From contig NZ_RHOG01000008.1 in NCBI RefSeq assembly GCF_003946405.1, positions 27,644 to 91,643 of the forward strand: a stretch of 64,000 nucleotides of DNA. The letters are read 5' to 3'. A program made the translations under genes and the position numbers. Shown here piece after piece: positions 9,757 to 20,575 of this stretch. Below the pieces are notes generated by a model, which was not told where the DNA came from, ran no database searches, and saw nothing but the letters and a program-made list of their open reading frames with translations. The stretch's first letter is position 1; every line of letters begins with the position of its first letter. This stretch comes from Lacticaseibacillus yichunensis. GTDB lineage: Bacteria > Bacillota > Bacilli > Lactobacillales > Lactobacillaceae.

Positions 9757-10313
9757 TCGTTTTGGCCAGTCAATCGCCGCGGCGCATCGAGCTGCTGCAC
9801 CGCCTGTTTCCGACCTTCACGCATGTGCCCGCGCCGATCGATGAACGGGCGCTGCCCCTGTTGGCGCCGGCGCCGTATGTTCGCTCGCTGGCCCAGGCAA
9901 AAGGCGAGGCGGTCAGGGTCTTGTATCCAGAGGCCCTGGTGATCGCGGCGGACACGATGGTGGTCGACGGCGAACAGCTGGTGGGCAAGCCCGCAAACGA
10001 GGCGGCGGCCAAGGCGATGCTCCAAGCGTTCAGTGGTCGCACGCATCACGTTTTGACCGGAATATTTGCGACTTACCGTGGCCAGACCGTCAGCGCGGTA
10101 GTCTCGACGGCCGTCACCTTTTGGCCGCTGACTGACCAGCAGCTCGAGCAGTACCTGGCGACCGGTGAGTACCGCGACAAGGCAGGTGCATATGGCATCC
10201 AGGGACAAGGCGCGCTGCTCGTGAAAAAAATCGACGGCGATTTTTACAACGTGGTCGGGTTGCCGATCAGTACGCTTGCACGGCTACTTGCCCAATTACC
10301 GACTGGGTACTGA
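9753..10313 (+). CDS. maf: Maf family nucleotide pyrophosphatase
   Basis: A 186-residue Maf/YhdE-type house-cleaning enzyme, predicted to hydrolyse dTTP/UTP and modified derivatives to monophosphates. The N-terminal ASQSPRR, the PIDE motif, AADTMVV, the VGKP region and [10 protein letters not shown] are family signatures. The start ATG 9753 overlaps the mutL stop (ATGA), so it is translationally coupled to mutL. The frame is open further upstream but inside mutL. Joining a pool-cleaning enzyme to mutS-mutL suggests a shared role in mutation avoidance (inference). A terminator follows. Confidence 0.95.
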   Translation: MIVLASQSPRRIELLHRLFPTFTHVPAPIDERALPLLAPAPYVRSLAQAKGEAVRVLYPEALVIAADTMVVDGEQLVGKPANEAAAKAMLQAFSGRTHHVLTGIFATYRGQTVSAVVSTAVTFWPLTDQQLEQYLATGEYRDKAGAYGIQGQGALLVKKIDGDFYNVVGLPISTLARLLAQLPTGY

Positions 10314-10338
10314 CGCGTCGTTTTGCGCGAATCAAAAA

Positions 10339-10386
10339 GGCCTCACCGGTTTCGCATTTTTCATGCGAAATGGTGAGGCTATTTTG
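10339..10386. terminator. Bidirectional terminator between maf and the acetyltransferase
   Basis: A long stem CCTCACC...GGTGAGG enclosing TTTCGCAT/ATGCGAAA. There is a short T-rich run on the plus side (ctattttgtt) and AAAAAG before it, so it can serve the convergent genes on both strands. Confidence 0.8.
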
Positions 10387-10391
10387 TTGCG

Positions 10392-10970
10392 CTAGTCTTC
10401 TCTGGCGTTGTCCAAGTGGCGAATCACTTTGGCGGGCACGCCGACTGCGAGGCTGTTGGCCGGGATGTCGCGGGTGACGACGCTGCCGGCGCCAATCACG
10501 CAATTGTCGCCGATCGTCACGCCAGGCAGGACATTGACGTTGGTGGCGATCCAGACGTTGTTGCCGATGGTGATAGGATGCGTGTACTCGAGCCCTTCGT
10601 TGCGCTGCTCGACATTCAGCGGGTGCTGCTCGGTGATGATGCAGACGTTTGGCGCGATGAAGACATTGTCGCCGATCGTGATCTTGCCGCTGTCCATCAA
10701 TTTTCCGTTGACGTTCATGTAGAAATTATCGCCGACCGTCGTGTTTGAGCCATAGGTGGTGAAAAAAGGTTGCTCGATCACTGGCGTTTTGCCGACACCG
10801 CCGAGAATCTCGCGCAACTTGGCTTCACGTGCCGGTCGGTCCAGTGGGTAGATGTGGTTGTAATCGTAGACCTTCTTGATCGTTTCATCGCGCTCTTCGA
10901 CGAGCTCCGGTGCGTAAGGTTGGTAAAGGTGCTCGGTGAACGAGCGCGCCTTTTCAGTCATGTCTGACAT
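10392..10970 (-). CDS. Sugar O-acetyltransferase (maltose/galactoside type)
   Basis: A 192-residue left-handed beta-helix acetyltransferase that moves acetyl groups from acetyl-CoA to a sugar hydroxyl. The N-terminal Mac domain (YQPYAPELVEERDETIKKVY) precedes hexapeptide repeats such as ITIGDNVFIAPNVCI, ITIGNNVWIATNVNV and VTIGDNCVIGAGSVV. The His of ITEQHPLN is the likely catalytic base. The closing AVGVPAKVIR is typical of maltose/galactoside O-acetyltransferases. ATG 10970 lies 7 bases after GAGGAGG; an upstream in-frame start at 10985 has no such site. The exact sugar is unknown. Confidence 0.9.
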   Translation of the reverse strand: MSDMTEKARSFTEHLYQPYAPELVEERDETIKKVYDYNHIYPLDRPAREAKLREILGGVGKTPVIEQPFFTTYGSNTTVGDNFYMNVNGKLMDSGKITIGDNVFIAPNVCIITEQHPLNVEQRNEGLEYTHPITIGNNVWIATNVNVLPGVTIGDNCVIGAGSVVTRDIPANSLAVGVPAKVIRHLDNARED

Positions 10971-11080
10971 ACAGTGCCTCCTCATTGTTTACCCGCATCG
11001 TAGCATGTTCCCGGGATGGGGGACCACCGCCGCGCAAATGTCGCCGATATCTTGATATAGGGGGATGCGCCAGGATGCAA

Positions 11081-11122
11081 AAAAGACACGTTGACGGGAA
11101 AAACGGTCAGCGTGTCTTTTTG
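11081..11122. terminator. Bidirectional terminator 5' of the sugar acetyltransferase
   Basis: AAAAAGACACG and CGTGTCTTTTT flank a TTGAC/GTCAG inner stem. It most likely ends the minus-strand TVP38 gene; a remnant of the family B repeat lies between it and that gene. Confidence 0.8.
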
Positions 11123-11139
11123 ATCAGTGAACGGGTCGG

Positions 11140-11210
11140 GCGCCGCGACCATCCCGCGGGCCTGCGCACCGCCGTCCACCCCTGAACGCTCGGCTCCGCA
11201 CCCTAGCCAA
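11140..11210. repeat. Degenerate family B repeat remnant
   Basis: It contains the family B spacer CCATCCCGCGGGCCTGCGC (from about 11150) and the end motif CGGCTCCGCACCC, but the long hairpin between them is missing. Compare 28256-28530 and 31431-31650. Confidence 0.5.
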
Positions 11211-11805
11211 ACAGCCTCATCAGCCATTGCGCGCCTGTCACGAGGGCCCAAGAGTAGGCGGCGATGGTGACGGGTTTGCCCAGGAGGATGATCCAGGTAA
11301 ACGTCCGGGTCTTCATTTTGGTCAATCCGGCAAGTAGGCACAGGACGTCATCCGGCGCAACAGGCAGGAAGATCGCCAGCGCAAAGAGGCGGTCGAACTG
11401 TTTCTGATTGGTGGTGTAGCCGATGTATTTATCGTATGTCTTTTCCGAGATCACGTGCATGATGAACGGCTTGCCGTAATGGCGGGCGAGCAGGAAATTG
11501 ATCATCGAGCCGATGCAGATGCCGAGGTAGTTATATAAAAAGCCGCTCCACGGGCCAAACAGGACCACGCCGGCTGCCAGCGAAACGCCGCCGGGAATCA
11601 CTGGAATAACGACTTGGATGATCTGAATGACGATGAAGATCAGCGGCCCAAGCAGGCCACTACCGTTGAGATAGGCCTGAAGATGCGGCAGGTCGGCAAA
11701 AACGCCGAGCCGCCACCAATAGATCGTCAGGCCGATCGTGGCTAAAAGAACGAGCAGCGTTGTGACATTAAGCAGGCGCCTTGAGACTGTTGGGCTCATC
11801 GCCAT
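11203..11805 (-). CDS. TVP38/TMEM64 family membrane protein
   Basis: A 200-residue integral membrane protein of the TVP38/TMEM64 (VTT/SNARE-associated) family, a relative of DedA. It has about five or six hydrophobic segments and the family region VIPGGVSLAAGVVLFGPWSG with a re-entrant Pro-Gly. It also has FLPVAPDDVLCLLAGLTKM, typical of the Gram-positive members. Related proteins are thought to be lipid scramblases or transporters; the substrate here is unknown. I chose ATG 11805, seven bases after GGAGG; the frame extends to 11913 without a good site. Confidence 0.85.
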   Translation of the reverse strand: MAMSPTVSRRLLNVTTLLVLLATIGLTIYWWRLGVFADLPHLQAYLNGSGLLGPLIFIVIQIIQVVIPVIPGGVSLAAGVVLFGPWSGFLYNYLGICIGSMINFLLARHYGKPFIMHVISEKTYDKYIGYTTNQKQFDRLFALAIFLPVAPDDVLCLLAGLTKMKTRTFTWIILLGKPVTIAAYSWALVTGAQWLMRLFG

Positions 11806-11994
11806 CCCCCTTCCTCCGTTCTTTAATTTTAGCAGAGGGGGCCGGTCCTGCCTACCGATGGCGCTCGGGCGCGGGACCGATTTTTGGGTCGGCAAGGCGA
11901 ACGATTTTGTCACATCGCGGCCAGCGTGCGGTAAAATGAAAAGTGAATCTATGCTACAATAGACCGAAACTATGGACGGAAAAGAGAGGCGTGT

Positions 11995-12576
11995 ATGTAC
12001 GAGTATTTAACCGGCCGCGTCGCTGCGGTGACGCCGGCCTATGTCGTGCTGGATGTTGGCGGGGTCGGCTACCGATTGCTGTGCGCCGATCCTTATGATT
12101 TTCACGAAGGCGCGGTGGTCACGATGTACGTGCAGTTGATCATCCGCGAAAATGATCAGACACTGTATGGGTTTGCCACAGAAGAGGCCAAGCGCACCTT
12201 CAATCAGCTGTTGTCCGTGACCGGCATCGGCCCCAAGTCGGCGCTGGCGATCTTGGCTAATGTTGACGCGGCCGGGCTGGCTGCGGCGATCGCGCAGGGC
12301 GATGCCGCATTCTTGACGAAATTCCCGGGCGTGGGCAAAAAAACCGCGCAGCAGATCATTTTGGATCTGAAGGGAAAACTGGCCGTGCCGGCTGCGGCGA
12401 GCATTGCAGAGGTGCCCGACGACCTCGATCCGGCGCTGGCCGATGCGCTGGCGGCGCTGGTGGCGCTGGGTTATCCGGAAAAAGCGGTGGCCAAGGTGCA
12501 GCCAAAACTTGCGGCGGCTTCGGCTACCACGACTGACGCGTATCTGCGCGCCGGATTGAAACTGTTGAGTCAATAA
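11995..12576 (+). CDS. ruvA: Holliday junction branch migration protein RuvA
   Basis: A 193-residue RuvA, which tetramerises on four-way junctions and recruits RuvB. The N-terminal OB fold (MYEYLTGRVAAVTPAYVVLD) is followed by helix-hairpin-helix segments LLSVTGIGPKSALAIL and FLTKFPGVGKKTAQQIILDL. The C-terminal domain III (PALADALAALVALGYPEKAV) contacts RuvB. A TACAAT -10-like element lies at 11951-11956. ruvB follows 14 bases downstream. Confidence 0.97.
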   Translation: MYEYLTGRVAAVTPAYVVLDVGGVGYRLLCADPYDFHEGAVVTMYVQLIIRENDQTLYGFATEEAKRTFNQLLSVTGIGPKSALAILANVDAAGLAAAIAQGDAAFLTKFPGVGKKTAQQIILDLKGKLAVPAAASIAEVPDDLDPALADALAALVALGYPEKAVAKVQPKLAAASATTTDAYLRAGLKLLSQ

Positions 12577-12590
12577 GATGAAAGGAGCGC

Positions 12591-13598
<1,008 letters not shown>

Positions 13599-13613
13599 TT
13601 GGAAGGATCTATT

Positions 13614-14648
13614 TTGCTAACCACTGAAGATTTTGATTATGATCTGCCCCAGGAACTGATCGCCCAGACGCCGCTCAAGCAGCGCGATGCCAGCCGGCTC
13701 TTGGTACTCAACGCTGACACGGGGGCCTACGAGGATAAACATTTTTATGATATCTTGGATTATATCCAGCCAGGCGACGCGATCGTGATGAACGATACCC
13801 GCGTGATGCCGGCGCGGCTGTATGGGGTCAAAAAAGAGACCGGCGCCCATATGGAAGTCTTGCTGCTTCACAACACGGAAGGCGATAACTGGGAAACGCT
13901 GATGAAGCCGGCGCGCAAAGCCCCAGTTGGCACGGAGATCGAATTTGGCGACGGCCTGCTCAAGGGCACGGTCACCGAAGAGCTCGATCACGGCGGCCGA
14001 ATGATTCGCTTCAGCTACGAGGGTATCTTCATGGAAGTCCTCGAGCAGCTGGGCGAAACGCCGCTTCCGCCATACATCAAGGAAAAATTGGAAGATCCTG
14101 AAATGTACCAGACCGTCTATGCCAAGGAAAGTGGCTCCGCTGCGGCGCCGACTGCTGGCTTGCACTGGACGCCGGAATTGCTGCAAAAGGTCCAGGACAA
14201 AGGGGCTAAGCTGGTTTATTTGACGCTCCATGTGGGGCTAGGGACATTCCGGCCTGTTTCTGAAGACAATATCGAGGACCATCAGATGCACAGCGAATTC
14301 TACCGTTTTTCCCAGGAAGCGGCGGATACGCTGAACGAGGTGAAGAAAAACGGTGGGCGGATCATTGCCACCGGCACCACGTCGATTCGCACGCTGGAGA
14401 CGATCGGCACGAAGTATGATGGCGAGATCCACCCGGATTCTGGCTGGACCGATATTTTCATCAAGCCGGGTTATCAGTGGCGGCTGGTCGACGCCTTCAT
14501 CACCAACTTCCATTTGCCAAAGTCGACACTGGTGATGCTGGTCGCCAGCTTCACGGGCCGCGAAAACATTTTGAACGCGTATCATCACGCGATCGAGGAA
14601 AAATACCGCTTCTTCAGTTTTGGTGACGCGATGTACATTCATCGCTAA
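13614..14648 (+). CDS. queA: tRNA preQ1(34) S-adenosylmethionine ribosyltransferase-isomerase QueA
   Basis: A 344-residue QueA, which transfers ribose from SAM to preQ1 at tRNA position 34, giving epoxyqueuosine. The N-terminal [50 protein letters not shown] and [11 protein letters not shown] are typical. I start at the TTG at 13614, with GGAAGG seven bases upstream, because family members begin MLTTEDFDY; an in-frame TTG at 13599 is less likely. It follows ruvB directly. Only a 375-base gap separates it from tgt, the preceding enzyme of the same pathway. Confidence 0.96.
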   Translation: MLTTEDFDYDLPQELIAQTPLKQRDASRLLVLNADTGAYEDKHFYDILDYIQPGDAIVMNDTRVMPARLYGVKKETGAHMEVLLLHNTEGDNWETLMKPARKAPVGTEIEFGDGLLKGTVTEELDHGGRMIRFSYEGIFMEVLEQLGETPLPPYIKEKLEDPEMYQTVYAKESGSAAAPTAGLHWTPELLQKVQDKGAKLVYLTLHVGLGTFRPVSEDNIEDHQMHSEFYRFSQEAADTLNEVKKNGGRIIATGTTSIRTLETIGTKYDGEIHPDSGWTDIFIKPGYQWRLVDAFITNFHLPKSTLVMLVASFTGRENILNAYHHAIEEKYRFFSFGDAMYIHR

Positions 14649-14654
14649 AAGAAA

Positions 14655-14755
14655 GTGGGACAAATCTCGCGCTTGGGTCCGACAGGTAAGCGTAGCGCCG
14701 TAGCTGCTCGGACCCAGACATTTGGCCCACGACACTGCAGTAACGGCAGTGCCTA
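14655..14755. repeat. Family A structured intergenic repeat, copy A2 (short arm)
   Basis: The outer stem GTGGGACAAAT pairs with ATTTGGCCCAC (ends at 14730), and the inner stem GGGTCCGA pairs with TCGGACCC. The long variable arm of A1 and A3 is missing, leaving only a CAGGTAAGC...GTAGCTGC loop. The small CACTGC...GCAGTG hairpin follows. The queA stop lies 7 bases upstream. Confidence 0.8.
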
Positions 14756-14780
14756 AAAGGCGATCAGCTTTGTGGCACGC

Positions 14781-14812
14781 AAAAAGGGAGCCGGGACAAT
14801 TGTCTCAGCTCC
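14781..14812 (-). terminator. Terminator-like hairpin facing backwards in the queA-tgt gap
   Basis: AAAAAGGGAGCCGGGAC...GTCTCAGCTCC has its A tract on the left, so the T tract appears on the minus strand although both neighbours are plus-strand genes. From about 14830 to the tgt start at 15024 I see no gene and no recognisable riboswitch. Confidence 0.45.
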
Positions 14813-14942
14813 TAGTGGAAAGGGCCCTGTGCGAAGTCGACTAAACTCGATTTTTTCTAACGCATCGCTGCGGGAAACATTTCGTGTCAGATCGTTCACT
14901 CTCAGGCGGCCGCCCCTTCATCCAGCGGCAATGGCATTGTAA

Positions 14943-16166
<1,224 letters not shown>

Positions 16167-16262
16167 CCGTTCACGACCGAAATCAGTCTCAAGCCCCTAG
16201 CGCAAGGCTGGTTATTCTGGTACAGTGGTCAATGAACAAATTTTGAAACGAGGTGCCTTACA

Positions 16263-16673
16263 TTGGGAATCGGCGGTATGCTCATTACGATGGTCCTGCT
16301 GTTTGCATTCATGTATTTCTTCATGATGCGGCCGCAAAAAAAGCAGCAACAGCAGCACCAAGATATGCTTAACAACATGAAAAAAGGTGACAAGGTCGTG
16401 ACGATCGGTGGTCTGCACGGCGTGGTCGATAGTATCGATCAGGACGCAAAAACCGTTGACCTTGATCTTGATGGCGTTTATCTCACATTCAACCTGACCG
16501 CGATTCGCACGGTCAACGGTGCGGCAAATGGCACGCCGGCTGCAGGCACTGCTGCGCCAGCCGCCAAGGACGACACACCGGCAAACGATGATTCCGCAGA
16601 CACGCCTGCAGACGATGATCAGTCCGCAGCGGATGACAGCGAGACCAACGACGATAGCGAAAACAAAGACTGA
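16263..16673 (+). CDS. yajC: Preprotein translocase subunit YajC
   Basis: A 136-residue YajC, the small accessory protein of the Sec translocon. One N-terminal transmembrane helix (about residues 4-21) runs into RPQKKQQQQHQDMLNNMKKG, the family signature, followed by the conserved beta domain GDKVVTIGGLHGVV. The last 45 residues are a Thr/Ala/Asp-rich acidic tail longer than in most homologues. I start at TTG 16263 with GAGGTG upstream. The tgt-yajC order is common in Firmicutes. Confidence 0.92.
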   Translation: MGIGGMLITMVLLFAFMYFFMMRPQKKQQQQHQDMLNNMKKGDKVVTIGGLHGVVDSIDQDAKTVDLDLDGVYLTFNLTAIRTVNGAANGTPAAGTAAPAAKDDTPANDDSADTPADDDQSAADDSETNDDSENKD

Positions 16674-16687
16674 TCCTAGTCGCACAC

Positions 16688-16723
16688 GACGCACTGGCCA
16701 TTTTGGCTAGTGCGTCTTTTTTT
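16688..16723 (+). terminator. Terminator after yajC
   Basis: GACGCACTGGCC...GGCTAGTGCGTC followed by seven T. From about 16730 to 16920 I see no gene or recognisable motif. Confidence 0.9.
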
Positions 16724-16925
16724 GCGTTGGACCAGCCGCGTGGACTTGAATCCGGGCTGGCCGGTGACTCGGCTGGCGCGGTTGCGCAGAAGCACCACCC
16801 ATGAATCCGGGCCTCGACGTGTTCAGATCCGGCCGATGTATGCGCTTCAAGCTCACCAACAAACAGATGAAAATAAAAATGAAAAGGTTGATACAGCGCG
16901 TGATGCCGCCACCGTCAAAATTTCC

Positions 16926-16939
16926 GTGAAAAAATTCAC
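16926..16939. promoter_or_regulatory. Rex-like operator 1 upstream of adhE
   Basis: GTGAAAAAATTCAC is a perfect palindrome (GTGAA-N4-TTCAC) matching the core of the Rex site TTGTGAA-N4-TTCACAA. It lies just upstream of the -35 element of the adhE promoter. Confidence 0.65.
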
Positions 16940-16948
16940 CAAAAATTG

Positions 16949-16977
16949 TTTACAAAATCACAAAGGCTGTGTATCAT
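16949..16977 (+). promoter_or_regulatory. adhE promoter
   Basis: TTTACA (16949-16954) and TATCAT (16972-16977) with 17-base spacing, between the two Rex-like sites. The start would be near 16984, inside operator 2. Confidence 0.7.
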
Positions 16978-16982
16978 GTGTT

Positions 16983-17000
16983 TTGTGAAATGGTTAACAA
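16983..17000. promoter_or_regulatory. Rex-like operator 2 overlapping the adhE transcription start
   Basis: TTGTGAAATGGTTAACAA matches the consensus Rex operator in both half-sites (one change on the right). It is centred about 59 bases from operator 1. A repressor released by a high NADH/NAD+ ratio would block the start site here. Confidence 0.75.
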
Positions 17001-17031
17001 AAATTCTTAAACAACTTGTGGAGGGATCCGG

Positions 17032-19644
17032 ATGCTGAAAGACAGTAAGGCAGACACCACGCTCGACGTTAATGCAATGATCGATGAACTGGTGGCAAAC
17101 GCCCAGGAAGCGCTCAAGATCATGAAGACCTTCGACCAAAAGAAGATCGACCATATCGTTCACCGCATGGCGATCGCAGGCCTTGACCATCATATGGAAT
17201 TGGCCAAGATGGCCGTTGAAGAAACGGGCCGTGGGGTCTATGAAGACAAGGCGATCAAAAACATGTTCGCCACTGAAGAGATCTGGCACTCGATCAAAGA
17301 CGACAAGACCGTTGGCGTGATCAGTGAAGACAAACAGAAGAATATCATTCAGATCGCGGAACCAATCGGCGTGATCGCTGGGGTGACCCCAGTGACGAAC
17401 CCGACCTCAACGACCATGTTCAAGTCTGAGATCGCGATCAAGACCCGTAACCCGATCATCTTCTCATTCCATCCGGGCGCACAAAAGTCTTCCGCGCATG
17501 CCCTGGAAGTGATCCGCGACGAAGCCGTTAAAGCTGGTCTGCCAGCAGGCGCGTTGCAGTTCATTCCGGTTCCTTCCATCGAGGCGTGCCAAGCGCTGAT
17601 GCATCATCCTGGCATTGCGACGATCTTGGCCACTGGCGGTCCTGGCATGGTCAAGTCCGCTTATTCCTCAGGCAAGCCAGCGCTGGGCGTTGGTGCCGGG
17701 AACGCGCCTGCCTACATCGAAGCGACAGCTGACATCAAACAGGCCGTTAACGACATCGTTTTGTCCAAGAGCTTTGATAACGGCATGGTCTGCGCCTCCG
17801 AGCAGGGCTGCATCGTCGATGACGCCATCTACGAACCGGTGAAGGCGGAATTCACGAAGCAGGGTGCCTATTTCGTTAAGCAAAAGGACATCAAGGCACT
17901 GACCGAAACAGTTATCGATCAAGATCGCATGGCTGTTAACCCGCGGATCGTTGGTCAAAGTGCTTGGCAGATCGCCAACTGGGCCGGCATTGATGTACCA
18001 AAGGACACACCGCTTCTGATTGCTGAACTCAAAGGTGTTGGCGACAAGTGGCCACTGTCCCATGAAAAACTCAGCCCAGTTTTGGCCATGTTCAAAGCGG
18101 AAGGCCATGAAGATGCCTTCAAACTTTGCGAGACCATGCTCGACATCGGCGGCCTGGGCCATACCGCGATCATTCACACCGCGGATGAAGATCTGGCCTT
18201 GGATTACGCAGACAAGATGCAGGCATGCCGTGTCCTTGTTAACTCCCCGTCCACATTCGGTGGGATCGGTGATCTGTACAACGAAATGATCCCGTCTCTG
18301 ACACTTGGCTGCGGCTCGTATGGTGGTAACTCAATTTCACATAACGTGGGGACGATCGACTTGCTGAATATCAAGACATTAGCGAAGCGCCGCAACAACA
18401 TGCAATGGGTCAAATTGCCACCGAAGATCTACTTCGAACGCAACTCGGTCCGTTACCTGGAGAAGATGGACGGCCTCGACCGCGTCCTGATCGTCGGCGA
18501 CCGTGGGATGGAAAAACTCGGGTATGTCCGCATCGTTGAAGATGTTTTGAAAAACCGGACCAACCCAGTCGATGTTCAGACCTTCCTCGATGTTGAACCA
18601 GATCCTTCCAGCAACACCGTTTACAAAGGCACAGCCATTGCCAAAGACTTCAAGCCGGACGCAATCGTTGCGATCGGCGGCGGCTCCGTCATGGATGCGG
18701 CCAAGGGCATCTGGCTGTTCTATGATGGCGATGGCGACTTCTTCGGCGCAAAGCAGAAGTTCTTGGATATCCGTAAGCGGACATACAAGTTCCCGAAGCC
18801 GACCAAGTCCAAGCTTGTCTGCATCCCGACCACGTCTGGTACCGGTTCTGAAGTGACCCCATTTGCGGTCATCACAGACTCCGAGACTGGCATCAAGTAC
18901 CCATTGGCTGATTATGCGCTGACCCCAGACGTTGCACTGATCGATCCGCAGTTCATCGAGACCGTGCCACCAAAGGTTGTTGCGGATACCGGTCTGGATG
19001 TCATCTGCCATGCTACCGAAAGCTTTGTGTCGACGATGGCCAGCTCCTACACCCGTGGCCTCTCGCTGCAGGCGTTGAAGCTTGCGTTTGACAACCTCGA
19101 ATTGTCCTACAATGGCGACCTCGAAGCGAAGGCGAAGATGCATGACGCCTCGACGATTGCAGGGATGGCCTTTGCCAACGCGCTGCTGGGCATTAACCAC
19201 AGTATCGCCCATAAGCTTGGCCAGACTTACCATCTGCCTCACGGACGTTGCATTGCGATCACCTTCCCACATATCGTGCGTTACAACGCCAAGACCCCGA
19301 AGAAGCGTGCTGTATGGTCCAAGTACAACTACTTCCGTGCGGATGAAGATTACGCAGAGATCGCCCGCTACCTCGGCCTCAAGGGCAACACGACGGCTGA
19401 ACTGGTTGAAGCCTTTGCGCAAGCCTACATCGATCTGGCGCACCGCGTCGGCGTGAAGATGAGCTTGAAGGATCAGGGCATCAGCAAGGAAGACGTGCTG
19501 AAGAATGTCGATCGTATCGCCGAACTTGCCTACGAAGACAACTGCACGGTCACCAACCCTGTTGAACCGTTGATCGCGGACATGAAGCAGATCGTGCTCG
19601 ATGAGTACGAAGGCACCGAGTCCAGCCCATCCGTTCACAACTAA
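17032..19644 (+). CDS. adhE: Bifunctional acetaldehyde-CoA/alcohol dehydrogenase AdhE
   Basis: An 870-residue AdhE, which reduces acetyl-CoA to acetaldehyde and then ethanol, re-oxidising two NADH. The N-terminal half is the CoA-acylating aldehyde dehydrogenase with catalytic Cys254 in NGMVCASEQG. From about residue 450 the iron-dependent alcohol dehydrogenase follows, with GGGSVMDAAKG for NAD binding and the metal His residues in NHSIAHKLGQTYHLPHG. Codon use is more restricted than in neighbours, as in highly expressed genes. GGAGGG precedes ATG 17032. Two Rex-like operators imply redox control. Confidence 0.98.
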   Translation: MLKDSKADTTLDVNAMIDELVANAQEALKIMKTFDQKKIDHIVHRMAIAGLDHHMELAKMAVEETGRGVYEDKAIKNMFATEEIWHSIKDDKTVGVISEDKQKNIIQIAEPIGVIAGVTPVTNPTSTTMFKSEIAIKTRNPIIFSFHPGAQKSSAHALEVIRDEAVKAGLPAGALQFIPVPSIEACQALMHHPGIATILATGGPGMVKSAYSSGKPALGVGAGNAPAYIEATADIKQAVNDIVLSKSFDNGMVCASEQGCIVDDAIYEPVKAEFTKQGAYFVKQKDIKALTETVIDQDRMAVNPRIVGQSAWQIANWAGIDVPKDTPLLIAELKGVGDKWPLSHEKLSPVLAMFKAEGHEDAFKLCETMLDIGGLGHTAIIHTADEDLALDYADKMQACRVLVNSPSTFGGIGDLYNEMIPSLTLGCGSYGGNSISHNVGTIDLLNIKTLAKRRNNMQWVKLPPKIYFERNSVRYLEKMDGLDRVLIVGDRGMEKLGYVRIVEDVLKNRTNPVDVQTFLDVEPDPSSNTVYKGTAIAKDFKPDAIVAIGGGSVMDAAKGIWLFYDGDGDFFGAKQKFLDIRKRTYKFPKPTKSKLVCIPTTSGTGSEVTPFAVITDSETGIKYPLADYALTPDVALIDPQFIETVPPKVVADTGLDVICHATESFVSTMASSYTRGLSLQALKLAFDNLELSYNGDLEAKAKMHDASTIAGMAFANALLGINHSIAHKLGQTYHLPHGRCIAITFPHIVRYNAKTPKKRAVWSKYNYFRADEDYAEIARYLGLKGNTTAELVEAFAQAYIDLAHRVGVKMSLKDQGISKEDVLKNVDRIAELAYEDNCTVTNPVEPLIADMKQIVLDEYEGTESSPSVHN

Positions 19645-19657
19645 TTTGCAGTCATGC

Positions 19658-19709
19658 TAGCCAAAAAGTTCAGGTCGCCAAGCGGCTTGGACTTTTTGTT
19701 TTCTAGCTG
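19658..19709 (+). terminator. Terminator after adhE
   Basis: AAAAAGT...ACTTTTT arms with an internal stem, nested in an outer GCTAG...CTAGC pair. Confidence 0.7.
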
Positions 19710-19825
19710 GGACGCAAAGGGCCACGCCAAGCCCCTTCTTGAAAAATACGGTGTCGGCGCACCCACGGCCCGTCACCTGATCGCACAGGCGGTTCCTGCC
19801 ACGCTGGATTATCAGAATTGTGATG

Positions 19826-19855
19826 AACACGCCTAGGTAAAAGGCGTGTTTTTTT
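19826..19855 (+). terminator. Strong terminator ahead of the MntR-type gene
   Basis: AACACGCC...GGCGTGTT followed by seven T, ending 57 bases before the regulator start. The stretch 19710-19825 carries no convincing gene or known RNA motif. A CATAAT -10-like element at 19868-19873 would give the regulator its own promoter. Confidence 0.85.
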
Positions 19856-19912
19856 GCCTGAGTTCATGCATAATAGAGAGGACACATCACGGACAAAAAG
19901 TAAGGGTAGATA

Positions 19913-20563
19913 ATGACACCAAATAAAGAAGATTATTTAAAAATGATTTTTGAACTCGGCGGCGACACGGCGCTGATCTCCAACAAACAGATCGTCAGCG
20001 GTCTTGATGTTTCCGCCGCCAGCGTCAGTGAGATGATCGCCAAGCTGGTCGAGCAGCACTATGTCACCCACACGCCGTATCAGGGCATCAAACTGACGGC
20101 AAGCGGCCAGAAAAATGCCGCGCTATTAGTGCGCAATCATCGTCTCTGGGAAGTCTTTTTGGTGCAGTCACTGGGCTACCCCGTCGATGCCATTCACCAG
20201 GAGGCGGAAAAACTGGAACACGCGACAACACCGGAAATGGCGCTACGCCTGTCCAAAATGCTGGGGGATCCGCAATATTGTCCCCATGGCGGCGTGATTC
20301 CAGATGGCGATGGCCATTATTTTGACCAGAGCCGGGTCCCGCTGGCCAGCCTTGAAGTGGGGCGAAAGGGGCACATTGAGCGGGTCGTCGACGAAGCGGC
20401 GCTGATCGATTATATTTTTGGCCTTGGCCTGCACATTGAAGATCATTTCACCGTGGTGGCCAAGGATGACGAGACGATCAGCCTTCAACAGGCGCGCACT
20501 GGCAAAATACTGCCAATCGAATTGAAGCGTGCCAATCATATTTTTGTGGATCTTGCGATCTAA
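19913..20563 (+). CDS. DtxR/MntR-family metal-dependent transcriptional regulator
   Basis: A 216-residue metalloregulator. The N-terminal winged helix (NKEDYLKMIFELGG...ISNKQIVSGLDVSAASVSEMIAKL) is followed by the dimerisation and metal-site domain with LVRNHRLWEVFLV and EAEKLEHATTPEMALRL. A C-terminal FeoA/SH3-like domain occupies about residues 150-216. DtxR-family proteins of this three-domain type repress manganese or iron uptake genes when metal-bound; which metal is not readable here. ATG 19913 follows AAGGG. zwf starts 12 bases after the stop, so the two may be co-transcribed. Confidence 0.9.
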   Translation: MTPNKEDYLKMIFELGGDTALISNKQIVSGLDVSAASVSEMIAKLVEQHYVTHTPYQGIKLTASGQKNAALLVRNHRLWEVFLVQSLGYPVDAIHQEAEKLEHATTPEMALRLSKMLGDPQYCPHGGVIPDGDGHYFDQSRVPLASLEVGRKGHIERVVDEAALIDYIFGLGLHIEDHFTVVAKDDETISLQQARTGKILPIELKRANHIFVDLAI

Positions 20564-20575
20564 AGAGGAGCGAAC

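Noticed and set aside
19700..19855. Resemblance of GGGACGCAAAG near 19709 to a c-di-GMP (GEMM) riboswitch
   Set aside because: Only one short match; the partner AGGGCAAAC half and the correct spacing are missing. The 60-codon ORF at 19654-19836 has no ribosome site either.
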